64,000 nucleotides of DNA from HKST-UBA178 sp965223815 (GCA_965223815.1 OZ245019.1:4774001-4838000); one strand, 5' to 3'. Positions 15,485-23,202 are shown, counted from the first letter of the stretch. Notes: a model not told the origin generated them from the sequence alone. Made by a program: numbers and translations.

Positions 15485-16817
15485 CACTAGTGTCCGGAAA
15501 ATTAATCGAATAGATTCAGTTGGTTATTTGATTCGTGGTTTTTCATGTTCTGTTCACATCCGGTAAGCAACTGATTCATAGGAGTTGTTTCGAAAACAGT
15601 CAGGCTCAAAATCTGTAGAACTGAATAGAGGCTGGCTTTGATATTGAGTCGCTTTTTGATGATAGCGACGAGTACATATACGGATACGGCGATCCAGACC
15701 TGGGTCTTGACGGCGTTTTCCGAGGTACCGAAAAACGATTTGATGCGTAGGTGCTGTTTTATCCATTTGAAAAACAGTTCCACCTGCCAGCGGTACCGAT
15801 AGAGTTCTGTGATTGTCAATGCCGGCAGGCTGAAGTTGTTGGTCAGGAAGACAAACTGCTTTTCGGTTTGGGCATCGTAATACTTGATCCGGCGAAGTTT
15901 GTCGGGATAGTGCTGAGCGGTATAGAAACCGGTGAGCACTACTGTCTGGTCGCAACGTAGGCCGGAAGTCTTGTCTACTACGTGCGAATAGATTCGGCGG
16001 CACTGAAGATTGGACTTTGCGCGAATGACGAAGAAGGCGGAGTCTTGCTCCAAATGATACAGCCGTTCGAAGTCTAGATAGCCTCGGTCCATGACATAGA
16101 ATGCACCAGGCTCTGGCAAAAGCAGGTCGAGTACGTTGACGTCGTGGAGCTTGCCATCGGAGATATGGATAAACGATGGGATATTGCCACGCAGGTCGAG
16201 CAGTGTATGCAGTTTGATTGCTGCTTTGGTCTGCCGGAAATGTGCCCATGGAAAAACAGAGAGGCAGAGATTGATTGTAGTGGCGTCGAGCGCGTAGATC
16301 GTGTTGTCGAGTTCGAGCCCAAGGTTTTCGTCTGTGTAAAGTCGCCGAGCTGTTTGAATCAGTGACTGAGCGAAATCGGCATAGATGCGCCAATCGCGTT
16401 TTTCGTTGGCGTCGGCCAGAGTGCTGCGGGACACTTTGGAGCGAATGCCCATATGGTAGAGCTTGTTGCTCTGGGCTTTTAGGCAGGCTTCGATATCGCG
16501 TAGGCTGTCTCGATAGGTAAGCTGTGCAAATGCCATGCAACGATACTGGTCCTGGCAACTGAATCTTTTTACGTGTCGGTTGCCGTCGTAGCGTTGAATG
16601 CAACGTCGGAAGGTATGCATAGGCAGATGATCCATCGCCTGCGCAAAAACAAGTTTGCCTGTGTACATCGACTGATCGCTCCAACCCGGGATATCGGGCT
16701 AAAGCCTGACTCAGGGCTGGGAACCGGTTCAAGTCGGTGACAGGTAAAAAAGGCATATTATCGTTTTACTGACAGTGAGTTATGGATAAGTGAGTCTGGT
16801 TTTTCCGGACACTAGTG
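15485..16817 (-). mobile_element. IS4-family insertion sequence
   Basis: 1333 bp with 17-bp perfect inverted repeats CACTAGTGTCCGGAAAA, flanked by a 9-bp direct repeat TGCCTGCAT (15476-15484 and 16818-16826). It is inserted in the leader of the surface-protein cassette, between attC 21 and the ATG at 15470. Confidence 0.92.
15502..16668 (-). CDS. IS4-family transposase (ISPepr1-like, DUF4372 N-terminus)
   Basis: A 388-residue DDE transposase. The DUF4372-type N-terminus (residues 1-75) is followed by YALDATTINL (first Asp), YVMDRGYLD (second Asp) and the YRYRWQVELFFKWIK Y-(2)-R-(3)-E-(6)-K signature with the catalytic Glu. It is full length and intact. A 400-codon frame on the same strand overlaps it and is a compositional shadow. 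Confidence 0.93.
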   Translation of the reverse strand: MYTGKLVFAQAMDHLPMHTFRRCIQRYDGNRHVKRFSCQDQYRCMAFAQLTYRDSLRDIEACLKAQSNKLYHMGIRSKVSRSTLADANEKRDWRIYADFAQSLIQTARRLYTDENLGLELDNTIYALDATTINLCLSVFPWAHFRQTKAAIKLHTLLDLRGNIPSFIHISDGKLHDVNVLDLLLPEPGAFYVMDRGYLDFERLYHLEQDSAFFVIRAKSNLQCRRIYSHVVDKTSGLRCDQTVVLTGFYTAQHYPDKLRRIKYYDAQTEKQFVFLTNNFSLPALTITELYRYRWQVELFFKWIKQHLRIKSFFGTSENAVKTQVWIAVSVYVLVAIIKKRLNIKASLYSVLQILSLTVFETTPMNQLLTGCEQNMKNHESNNQLNLFD

Positions 16818-16877
16818 TGCCTGCATATTGAAATACATCAGTTGTTTGTAATACACAATTCGGAGATATTTATTGCA

Positions 16878-16962
16878 TAACGCCAAGCATAAGGGGCGGC
16901 TCGCCGCGCAGCGGTGAGGCGTCGCAGTGAGCCGTAGGCGAACGACTTGATGCTATTGTTAT
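16878..16962 (-). repeat. attC site 21
   Basis: TAACGCC at 16878 to GTTAT at 16958-16962 (85 bp), with the apical hairpin GCGCAGCGGTGAGGC. It belongs to the exported-protein cassette at 16972. Confidence 0.9.
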
Positions 16963-16971
16963 GCATTTGCC

Positions 16972-17493
16972 CTATTTAATCTGATAGACCACAGACTTTG
17001 ATACTGGCTCCTGATTAAGACCTGCTGTAAGCAACGGGAAAAGATCCGGTCGGGGCAGTGCGTACCAAACATCGTCCTTACGTGCGACGAACGTTCTGTT
17101 CATTTCTTTGGAGCCGTCATGATTCTGCACAACAACATCGACGTAGCCGATTTCCTCTAGATTCATCGCAGCGTAAGCGTAACTATTTGGGCCATTTTTT
17201 GATAACGGGCTCATGGCGAAAACAATGCCAACTATTTTTGGCCCTATTCTTTCTTTTGCGGGGAGTGTTGCCTGCCAATCCATTTGTTGAGATACATCTT
17301 CGATAAATTGCTCATATTCGGGCTTCTTCAGCTTTAATACTACTTTTTTCCAGAGCCCACTATCGGCATTTATGAATGCAGTGGCCATATCACACGCGAC
17401 CCCTTCGGGACTGGTGCTACCCGTTGGTAGGTTCGATGCAAAGGCATTAACAAATAAGGCTAAAGACAAGATTAACGTGACGGCCTTGTTCAT
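16972..17493 (-). CDS. Cassette: exported protein of unknown function
   Basis: About 173 residues with a Sec signal peptide (MNKAVTLILSLALFVNAFA). The ATG at 17491-17493 has AGGA eight bases upstream, so I prefer it to the TTG two codons earlier. The mature domain, with YAYAAMNLEEIGYVDVVVQN and RKDDVWYALPRPDLFP, looks like a small NTF2- or lipocalin-like alpha/beta fold. This is a weak structural guess only. Confidence 0.7.
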   Translation of the reverse strand: MNKAVTLILSLALFVNAFASNLPTGSTSPEGVACDMATAFINADSGLWKKVVLKLKKPEYEQFIEDVSQQMDWQATLPAKERIGPKIVGIVFAMSPLSKNGPNSYAYAAMNLEEIGYVDVVVQNHDGSKEMNRTFVARKDDVWYALPRPDLFPLLTAGLNQEPVSKSVVYQIK

Positions 17494-17514
17494 GATCAAA
17501 TCCTATTCTTTGCA

Positions 17515-17629
17515 TAACGCTAAGCTCACCGGCACCCAATAACGAAGCGGATTTTTGTGCGAAGATGGAGCGAAGCGACCGCACAAAAAGCCACGCAGTT
17601 TTGGGTGTCCGTGTGGAGCGTTTTGTTAT
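17515..17629 (-). repeat. attC site 22
   Basis: TAACGC at 17515 to GTTAT at 17625-17629 (115 bp), a long type with paired arms GATTTTTGTGCG and CGCACAAAAAG. Confidence 0.88.
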
Positions 17630-17717
17630 GTGCGCATTTGTTAACGCAAGACCACGATTTTTTGAAACAATGCTGCATTTCACGAATTGTTCTCTGCTAG
17701 AAATTTTTCATCGTTCA

Positions 17718-17960
17718 TTAACCACGGATCCAAAGACCTATCCACACAAGCGCGGTACCAAAAGTCATCCAAAGAGCCGGGCCCAAGTCTGTTTGTCGTG
17801 TTGCCGGCACAATTTTGTAAAACCGTACATCGGACGAACCGCTCAAAAGCTGCTTTACATAAATCCAGAGATCAACCGGTAAATAATTACTCAATGGCGT
17901 TAATAGTAAGATACCAACTAGGCTGCAAATTGCACCTATAGCCAGAAGAAAACTACTCAC
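17718..17960 (-). CDS. Cassette: small two-helix membrane protein
   Basis: An 80-residue frame with hydrophobic helices at about 4-22 and 62-77 separated by a soluble loop. The start is GTG at 17958-17960, without a clear ribosome-binding site. The 88 bases between its stop and attC 22 carry nothing recognisable, except a second TAACGC at about 17642 that may be an attC relic. Confidence 0.55.
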   Translation of the reverse strand: MSSFLLAIGAICSLVGILLLTPLSNYLPVDLWIYVKQLLSGSSDVRFYKIVPATRQTDLGPALWMTFGTALVWIGLWIRG

Positions 17961-17973
17961 GATTCAAAGCACA

Positions 17974-18049
17974 TAACGCCCACATAAAGGGCCGGAGCGC
18001 GTCAGCGCGGAGGTCCAGCCCGAAGGGCGGTTTTTGATGTGTTGGTTAT
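17974..18049 (-). repeat. attC site 23
   Basis: TAACGCC at 17974 to GTTAT at 18045-18049 (76 bp), with arms AAAGGGCCGGAGCGC and GGTCCAGCCC. Confidence 0.88.
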
Positions 18050-18453
18050 GTAACATATTCAATTGCCATAGCTATTACTATGGCGAAAACCATTAACCCT
18101 GGAATAAGCAGTAGCCACAAATTGTAGCGACGAGAATAGTATGTAGTTTTGTCTTCGTTGAAATACTTGCTCAGATCAGTATCTGAGTACATTTCAGACA
18201 GCGTTTTGACTGTTGCTAATACCTCTTTCTTGCTATTGCTTAAAGAAATATAAAGCAAGCCATTGAGTATTAGTAAACAAGCGATAGATATCATTGCTGC
18301 GCTGGATTTTTCTGGCAGTAGGGCTAGCAACAATACGAACGCCGAAAAGTTGACAAGATAGGCCACACCTAACAGAACACGGTCCGTGTTAAAAATGTGC
18401 CGTAACGAAGACCACAAATTTTCGTGTAAACCCTCTAATAGCTCCTTAGACAA
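18046..18453 (-). CDS. Cassette: three-helix membrane protein, TTG start
   Basis: About 135 residues: an amphipathic N-terminus, two adjacent transmembrane helices (about 26-44 and 53-70), a soluble acidic loop and a last helix (about 111-132). No ATG lies near the attC. A strong AAGGAG sits eight bases before TTG 18451-18453, which therefore looks like the start; another TTG two codons earlier is too close. The stop is inside attC 23. Function unknown. Confidence 0.65.
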   Translation of the reverse strand: MSKELLEGLHENLWSSLRHIFNTDRVLLGVAYLVNFSAFVLLLALLPEKSSAAMISIACLLILNGLLYISLSNSKKEVLATVKTLSEMYSDTDLSKYFNEDKTTYYSRRYNLWLLLIPGLMVFAIVIAMAIEYVT

Positions 18454-18473
18454 ACCCAAATCTCCTTGTTACA

Positions 18474-18604
18474 TAACGCCCATGGTAACGGGCGTTTAAC
18501 ATGGAGCGACTGCTCGCGCAATAATGCCGAAGGCATGCGCGAGCTGACGCGGAGAGTTGAACGTCCCAGTGAGCCAAAGGCGAACGAGTTGACCTAATTG
18601 TTAG
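18474..18604 (-). repeat. attC site 24
   Basis: TAACGCC at 18474 to GTTAG at 18600-18604 (131 bp). The long apical hairpin is CTCGCGCAATAATGCCGAAG followed by GCATGCGCGAG. Confidence 0.88.
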
Positions 18605-18623
18605 GCGATGCGCTGTGGTTGAG

Positions 18624-18857
18624 CTATTCACTGCCTTTCAACGCCTCTCCAAAAAAAGGGTGAGGATCATTAACTCCTTTCCCTTCTGCGAAAGCAAAGG
18701 CATCAGCAATATCTGTTTGATGAAAGCCCAGTTCCCTAAGTGCACCATCGATATCCATTCGCGGCGAAGGCTCGACTGTTTGCCAAACCACTGAGCCAGA
18801 CGAATGGACTCGTGCAGTAAAAAGTTCACCGGTTTTCCTAATTTCGATTCCCTTCAT
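18624..18857 (-). CDS. Cassette: small soluble protein, second gene of a two-gene cassette
   Basis: A 77-residue protein (MKGIEIRKTGELFTARVH…) with an N-terminal beta-hairpin and a helical acidic C-terminus; no family known to me. Its ATG overlaps the stop of the upstream membrane-protein gene (ATGA, 18854-18857), and no attC lies between them. The pair is therefore carried on one cassette and probably translated together. Confidence 0.65.
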   Translation of the reverse strand: MKGIEIRKTGELFTARVHSSGSVVWQTVEPSPRMDIDGALRELGFHQTDIADAFAFAEGKGVNDPHPFFGEALKGSE

Positions 18858-19141
18858 TTTCTACGCCCCTGCCACTTGATGAGTATGGCACCGTAAATAC
18901 CACCAGCAATAGAAAGCAGAACCAGCATTTTTAGGGCTTGGTAATTGCCAACCCACCAAGACCGGAAGTTTGTTAGTGGATTTTGTTCATATTCCGGTAA
19001 TGCGGCCAAGTAATCTGCTGAATGTTCGAAAGACTCAGCAAATGCCTTGGGATCTGGGTGAGTAGACAGAAGCAACTGACCTATTAACATCAGCGAGATG
19101 TATGTTCCCGATGCCCAGAGGGTAATAGAAGCTGCATTCAT
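18854..19141 (-). CDS. Cassette: small membrane protein, first gene of a two-gene cassette
   Basis: A 95-residue protein with two hydrophobic helices (about residues 5-25 and 68-88) around a soluble loop, ending KWQGRRK. The start MNAASITLW lies just inside attC 25. Longer readings through the attC are rejected. Coupled by ATGA overlap to the soluble gene downstream. Its role may be tied to that partner, but no known pair matches. Confidence 0.65.
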   Translation of the reverse strand: MNAASITLWASGTYISLMLIGQLLLSTHPDPKAFAESFEHSADYLAALPEYEQNPLTNFRSWWVGNYQALKMLVLLSIAGGIYGAILIKWQGRRK

Positions 19142-19152
19142 CTTTATACGCC

Positions 19153-19228
19153 TAACGCTTTGGGTAAGGGGCCGTAGCGAAGCGGAGGTCCCAGCGACCG
19201 TAGGGAGCGAACTTGACCCACTGGTTAG
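19153..19228 (-). repeat. attC site 25
   Basis: TAACGC at 19153 to GTTAG at 19224-19228 (76 bp), the attC of repeated cassette copy F. It carries paired CGTAGCGAAG/GACCGTAGG changes relative to the other copies, which suggests the hairpin arms co-vary. Confidence 0.88.
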
Positions 19229-19538
19229 ATGGCCGGTGTTTAGTAGACCACGACGGGTCAATACCGCAATGATGAGACAACTCTTTGTTCATTCTTTTGC
19301 ACTTCTTTAAATGAGCGCCAGAGATACTACCTTCGACGCAGATTTTCTTTACCTTAACTCAGCTAGTGCTTCCCAACAATGACAGCACCGTCAACACTTT
19401 TGTAACTGCCGGCACGTTAAATTCTCGTATTGGCAACTACCTTTCTATTACCAAGAACACCTCTATTCGGCTCCTCGAAAATGATTGCCATTAACACCAA
19501 ACCTGCGTGCACCGACACCGGAATGCTTTTTGGCCATA
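19229..19538 (-). repeat. Repeated non-coding cassette, copy F
   Basis: A 310-bp copy closest to the right (promoter-proximal) end of the array. A TAA interrupts the frame of about 49 codons that is open in other copies, arguing against a protein product. Confidence 0.85.
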
Positions 19539-19623
19539 TAACGCCCAGCATATGGGGCGGGCCGCCGCGTAGCGTTGGCACGTCCCAGCTGCCCGAAGGG
19601 CAGCGACATGATGCACTTGTTAG
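19539..19623 (-). repeat. attC site 26
   Basis: TAACGCCC at 19539 to GTTAG at 19619-19623 (85 bp). It is of the GGGGCGGGCCGCCGC arm type, like sites 13 and 16, with compensating changes in the apical stem. Confidence 0.9.
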
Positions 19624-19958
19624 GGGCTGCTCGCATTTGCCAACAACCACTGTGCGATTAGTAACACTCCAAGGCCTGTTCCCGGAGCCCCGAGAACCAG
19701 CGGCCAGCGATAATTCCAGAACAAACCTTTTGGCTGATTCTCCTGGAACAAATACCCGACCGAGCCAGCAGTAAATAGCACCATTGAGCTCATGCAGATT
19801 ACTGCCAGGATGCCAAATGACGACACCATAAATGCAAAAGATGCTGCATTTTTTCCATGCTCGGGACTTACCTCACTGAAGATACCGATTATTGATGCAA
19901 TTCCAATTGCAAGCACTGCAACAGAGGCAAGAATGAGCAATTGGTAAACACGAGACAT
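19620..19958 (-). CDS. Cassette: membrane protein
   Basis: A 112-residue membrane protein (MSRVYQLLIL…) with hydrophobic helices at about 5-28, 41-67 and 84-106. Stop overlaps attC 26. A longer upstream reading passes through attC 27 and is discarded. No recognised family. Confidence 0.7.
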   Translation of the reverse strand: MSRVYQLLILASVAVLAIGIASIIGIFSEVSPEHGKNAASFAFMVSSFGILAVICMSSMVLFTAGSVGYLFQENQPKGLFWNYRWPLVLGAPGTGLGVLLIAQWLLANASSP

Positions 19959-19976
19959 CCTGTTTCTTTTTTCCCC

Positions 19977-20052
19977 TAACGCTTTGGGTAAGGGGCCGCA
20001 GCGAAGCGGAGGTCCCAGCGACCGCAGGGAGCGAACTTGACCCACTGGTTAG
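19977..20052 (-). repeat. attC site 27
   Basis: TAACGC at 19977 to GTTAGGC at 20048 (76 bp). The sequence is the same as the attC of the repeated cassette, but here it belongs to a different gene (20049-20414). attC type and cargo have therefore been reshuffled. Confidence 0.9.
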
Positions 20053-20414
20053 GCAATTGCTTCTGGAGGACCTGCATAACCACCGGATGGATTTCCTTCT
20101 CTGATTTCATCAAGTACATGCTGTATAACCCATTCCAATTCATCTTGATTACACCAGTAATCACTGATTACTCCGTGCTTGGTGTATGACGACCGGTTGA
20201 AGCCTTCTTCGATGTCGTTATACCAAATGACCGTATTTCCGAAAATTGCTACAACCCAGAAGCCTCCACCTTCGTTGCCCCAGGGCTCCTGAGCCCATTT
20301 TTGAGGATCAAGTTTGATTACTTCCCACAGCTTTCGCTGAGGTAGTGACATCCTTGCCCAAGATCTGTTCAGTTGATCCCAAAGCTCTTCTTCTGGCATG
20401 GGTTTCCATTTCAT
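20049..20414 (-). CDS. Cassette: small soluble tryptophan-rich protein
   Basis: A 121-residue soluble protein rich in tryptophan (WAQEPWGNEGGGFWVVAIFG). The central part may be a beta-sheet (VVAIFGNTVIWYNDIEEGF) and the end is an acidic helix. It has the look of SMI1/KNR4- or immunity-type small domains, but I cannot place it in a family. The start ATG is 10 bases inside attC 28. Confidence 0.68.
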   Translation of the reverse strand: MKWKPMPEEELWDQLNRSWARMSLPQRKLWEVIKLDPQKWAQEPWGNEGGGFWVVAIFGNTVIWYNDIEEGFNRSSYTKHGVISDYWCNQDELEWVIQHVLDEIREGNPSGGYAGPPEAIA

Positions 20415-20423
20415 TTGTATGCC

Positions 20424-20503
20424 TAACGCCTAAATAAGGGGCGCTGGAGCGGCAGCAACAGCGTCCCAGCGAACGATAGTGAGTGGCTTGATTTTCTTGT
20501 TAT
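20424..20503 (-). repeat. attC site 28
   Basis: TAACGCC at 20424 to GTTAT at 20499-20503 (80 bp), with arms AAATAAGGGGCGCTGG and AACAGCGTCCCAGCG. Confidence 0.88.
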
Positions 20504-20512
20504 GCGATACCT

Positions 20513-20788
20513 TCACCCTTGGGTCTCCCTCGGCACTTCGTTTAGCCAACTAGATAAGCGAGCCAATGCTTCTTCTTCACATGGCAAAAATTCATCTTCG
20601 TCAGCAAACTGTGCAACTGTAAGTTGATATTCAATTTCTTCTATTTCTTTAATTAGCCTGTAGGGCATCATTTCAAGGGCACTTCCATTTTCTTCGACTG
20701 AGGAAATTAGTGCTTTTCTATCAATATCGCCATTTTCATACTTAGCAAGCGCTTCCTCGATTCGATTAATTAGCGTGTTGTTCGACAT
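20513..20788 (-). CDS. Cassette: small acidic helical protein
   Basis: A 91-residue, strongly acidic, all-helical protein (IEEALAKYENGDIDRKALISS, then KEIEEIEYQLTVAQF). Size, charge and helicity resemble immunity or antitoxin proteins, but no partner gene is adjacent and no family can be assigned. It has no signal peptide or membrane segment. Confidence 0.66.
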   Translation of the reverse strand: MSNNTLINRIEEALAKYENGDIDRKALISSVEENGSALEMMPYRLIKEIEEIEYQLTVAQFADEDEFLPCEEEALARLSSWLNEVPRETQG

Positions 20789-20801
20789 TTCTTTTTACGC
20801 A

Positions 20802-20935
20802 TAACGCCAAGGTAAGCGGCGCTCAGCTCGGAGCGACTGATCGCGCAACAATGCCGAAGGCATGCGCGAGCAGCCGCGGAGTGCTGAGCGTCCGAATGAG
20901 GAGCAACGCGACGAGTGGCTTGACCGCCTTGTTAG
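20802..20935 (-). repeat. attC site 29
   Basis: TAACGCC at 20802 to GTTAG at 20931-20935 (134 bp), the longest site. It has two nested arms and the ATGCCGAAGGCAT apical hairpin shared with sites 11, 17 and 24. Confidence 0.88.
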
Positions 20936-20942
20936 GTGTTGT

Positions 20943-21233
20943 TCAGCAAGCATTGTGAACCACATACATGACTGCCGGCATTAGCATGACCAAGGTAAGC
21001 GCACCCGAACTCATGGACCAAACGTAATCGTTCCTGAAGTGCTTGAACAGACCACCATTGGAAAAGAACAGCAGAAGAAAGACCGCAATAACGAGTAGGG
21101 CAAAGATCACCAATGAAGTTTTTTCGCCGATTGCCTCGATGCTTTTTGACAAGAAGCATGAAAGTGCAACGAATACGCCAAGTATTGCTGCATCTTGAAA
21201 GGCGACTTTCCCTGCTACCTTCACGATGTTCAT
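20943..21233 (-). CDS. Cassette: three-helix membrane protein
   Basis: A 96-residue membrane protein with helices at about 12-30, 38-57 and 72-92. The ATG at 21231-21233 is 18 bases inside attC 30. A 124-codon frame overlapping on the same strand is basic and cysteine-rich and looks like a shadow. Function unknown. Confidence 0.65.
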   Translation of the reverse strand: MNIVKVAGKVAFQDAAILGVFVALSCFLSKSIEAIGEKTSLVIFALLVIAVFLLLFFSNGGLFKHFRNDYVWSMSSGALTLVMLMPAVMYVVHNAC

Positions 21234-21251
21234 TCTTCCTATTCTTACACC

Positions 21252-21336
21252 TAACGCTCACATAACTGGCCGGAAAAGTGCGAAGCACTTTGGAGGTCCA
21301 GCGCACGGAGTGCGCGATGGTTGATGTGCTTGTTAT
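21252..21336 (-). repeat. attC site 30
   Basis: TAACGC at 21252 to GTTAT at 21332-21336 (85 bp), nearly identical to attC 12, including the AAGTGCGAAGCACTTTGG apical hairpin. Confidence 0.9.
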
Positions 21337-21671
21337 GTGAATGCATTCGTGTCAAACACCAATTTTATTTTACATATTTTTCCATCTGCAACCTCGAATG
21401 TTTGCGCCATACGCGTTTCTACTCCGGGTTTGGAAAACAAATATATAAGACATACAGAGTTTTCATTTTGGTAGAATTCTTCCAAATCGTATTGCACATC
21501 TATCGGTGGATTTTCTCGTAGGCTATCTAGATATTCTTTAGATGTGCAGTAGCTATAAAATGGGCCGTCAAAAACTAAGTCATCTGCTAAAAGAGATTCC
21601 ATTGTTTCAAGAGGTTTCTTACCAAAAAAAGAGTCCATGTATTTTTTGGCTAGATCCATTGGCTTAGGCAT
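21333..21671 (-). CDS. Cassette: NTF2/SnoaL-like protein
   Basis: A 112-residue protein with the SnoaL/NTF2-like cone fold pattern. An N-terminal helix (AKKYMDSFFGKKPLETMESL) and LLADDLVFDGPF are followed by beta strands ending ETRMAQTFEVADGKICKIKLVFD. Members range from isomerases to ligand-binding proteins and are frequent in integron cassettes. No catalytic residues can be assigned. It is the first gene on the promoter-proximal side of the array. Confidence 0.8.
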   Translation of the reverse strand: MPKPMDLAKKYMDSFFGKKPLETMESLLADDLVFDGPFYSYCTSKEYLDSLRENPPIDVQYDLEEFYQNENSVCLIYLFSKPGVETRMAQTFEVADGKICKIKLVFDTNAFT

Positions 21672-21685
21672 CGCTTTTATTCACA

Positions 21686-21801
21686 TAACACTGAGTAGAC
21701 GGCACAATGGTTGATCGCTGAAGACAACTTTGTCGTATATCCCGCAGAGGCCGACCGCCATTACACGATTTCCGCTGCGGCGACTGTGCCTTCTTCTTAT
21801 G
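21686..21801 (-). repeat. Degenerate attC site at array end
   Basis: TAACAC at 21686 with arm GACGGCACAATGG, and a partly complementary GACTGTGCC followed by CTTATGCG where GTTATGCG is expected. It is probably a decayed attC. A further isolated TAACGC at 21825 is another relic. No typical attI can be identified. Confidence 0.5.
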
Positions 21802-22491
21802 CGAAATCAATTCCTTTGCATCCATAACGCAGAGTCCCATTGTAAATACGCGTCAAATGTAGGGAATATAACAGATCAATCTGTCGCATATCACCCCGAG
21901 CGCCCATTTCACAGATTCATCGAGCACTCAAAAGTCGCCGAGCAACCGCCCACCGATCTTCCAGTCCTATGAGTTTAAACTCTTTATAAAGATTGAATAT
22001 TTTGTAACCTATGTGTCAGGAAGCGGTTCATAGCTACGAGCAAGTCAGACGCTTCAACTACATCCAAGATCTGACTTTAGATTTGGCAACTCTAATCTTC
22101 TCATGCCGTGGCTACCCACCTCGAAAGCTGCCCAGATTTTCCGTGTAGGACGGGTATGCTGATCTAAGTGGAAATCGATCAGTAGTGCGCGTAGATGGAG
22201 TAACAGCAACCTTTCGCCGAAATCCGATTTGTCAGCTTTTTTTACACTTTGACCCGGAAGCGAGCCGACAAGACGCTGGCGGCAGCGGCTGAAAAAGTTT
22301 CTCATCTTTCAATTTCAGTAGCTTAGGCTTTACCCATCAGACCAATGGCCTAATAATTGCTTTTAATTCCTAGACTTCTAGATCCTGAGCTTGTTAGACA
22401 CACTCTCTTGAGTTTCAGTCTTAATCAACAGGCGCTCCACTAATCGAGAAGTCTTCTAATTTTACGGAACCTGGTATAAGGAGATGCCAAC
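21802..22491. other. Gene-free stretch right of the cassette array
   Basis: About 690 bp with only short random frames. I looked on both strands for an integron integrase (tyrosine recombinase HxLRH and terminal Y motifs) and saw none. The last bases hold the leader of the next gene, with AAGGAG at 22480. Confidence 0.6.
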
Positions 22492-23178
22492 ATGAAAAAA
22501 GAAGTATTAAGATTATCATCTAGTGTAGTTTTGCTGCTTTCAGGGGGCATCGCAACGGCTGCTGATTTCGATTTTGTGGCTGCCGCGGCAGGAAATGAGG
22601 GCGGCGCTTCTGTGCTCAATTTCGTATCGTCCTCCGATGCAACTCTAACGTTGGAAGCAACGGGACAATTTGGCGGCGGTGACGTCTTCGCCTATCTGGA
22701 CGACCTTAGCGGCGGCAACCCCGGGGGGCTCGGTGTTTGCCAGAACCTCATCGGCGGGGGCAATAACGATTGTGCGCCCTCTTCCGACGATAATGTTACC
22801 AGTGGAGAAACGCTAACTCTGGAGTTCAATTTCGAGGTCGATCTCAGTGATATCGTCTTCAGAGACGGGGGACACAATCAGAATTTCGCCGATGATGCCG
22901 TTTTTGACCTGGCTGTTACTGATATATTTAACAGCACAACCGTATTTAGCAACGAGCAGCTCGTTCCCCTTTTCCTCAGCGGGAGCAGCTTAAAGGGGTA
23001 CAAATTTTCATTTATCAATACAAACAATTCAGATACCGATCCGTATGTGTTCTATATTGCGGAGTTGAACGCGGTGAGTACTGGAAAAACCGTAATTCCG
23101 GTTCCCGCTGCTGTCTGGCTTTTTGGCTCAGCTCTCGTCGGGCTGATTGGAGTGGCCAGAACAAAAAGAGCAGTCTAA
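22492..23178 (+). CDS. VPxPA-type (PEP-CTERM-like) sorted exoprotein
   Basis: A 228-residue protein: Sec signal peptide (residues 1-23), a beta-rich glycine/asparagine-rich domain with a single Cys pair (GVCQN…DCAPS), and a C-terminal sorting signal (IPVPAAVWLFGSALVGLIGV then ARTKR). This tripartite tail marks substrates of exosortase/archaeosortase, cleaved and attached or secreted at the cell surface. A good AAGGAG precedes ATG, and a terminator follows. The domain has no known activity. Confidence 0.85.
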   Translation: MKKEVLRLSSSVVLLLSGGIATAADFDFVAAAAGNEGGASVLNFVSSSDATLTLEATGQFGGGDVFAYLDDLSGGNPGGLGVCQNLIGGGNNDCAPSSDDNVTSGETLTLEFNFEVDLSDIVFRDGGHNQNFADDAVFDLAVTDIFNSTTVFSNEQLVPLFLSGSSLKGYKFSFINTNNSDTDPYVFYIAELNAVSTGKTVIPVPAAVWLFGSALVGLIGVARTKRAV

Positions 23179-23202
23179 GCTACTTTTGACAAAGAGCAAT
23201 AG

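Noticed and set aside
15554..16756. A 400-codon frame overlapping the IS4-family transposase on the same strand.
   Set aside because: It lies in another frame of a confidently identified transposase, is rich in Arg/Pro/Ser and has no family likeness; a shadow.
21730..22305. Short frames right of the array, considered as a degraded integron integrase.
   Set aside because: No tyrosine-recombinase motif (HxLRH, terminal Tyr) or IntI-specific patch is visible in any frame.
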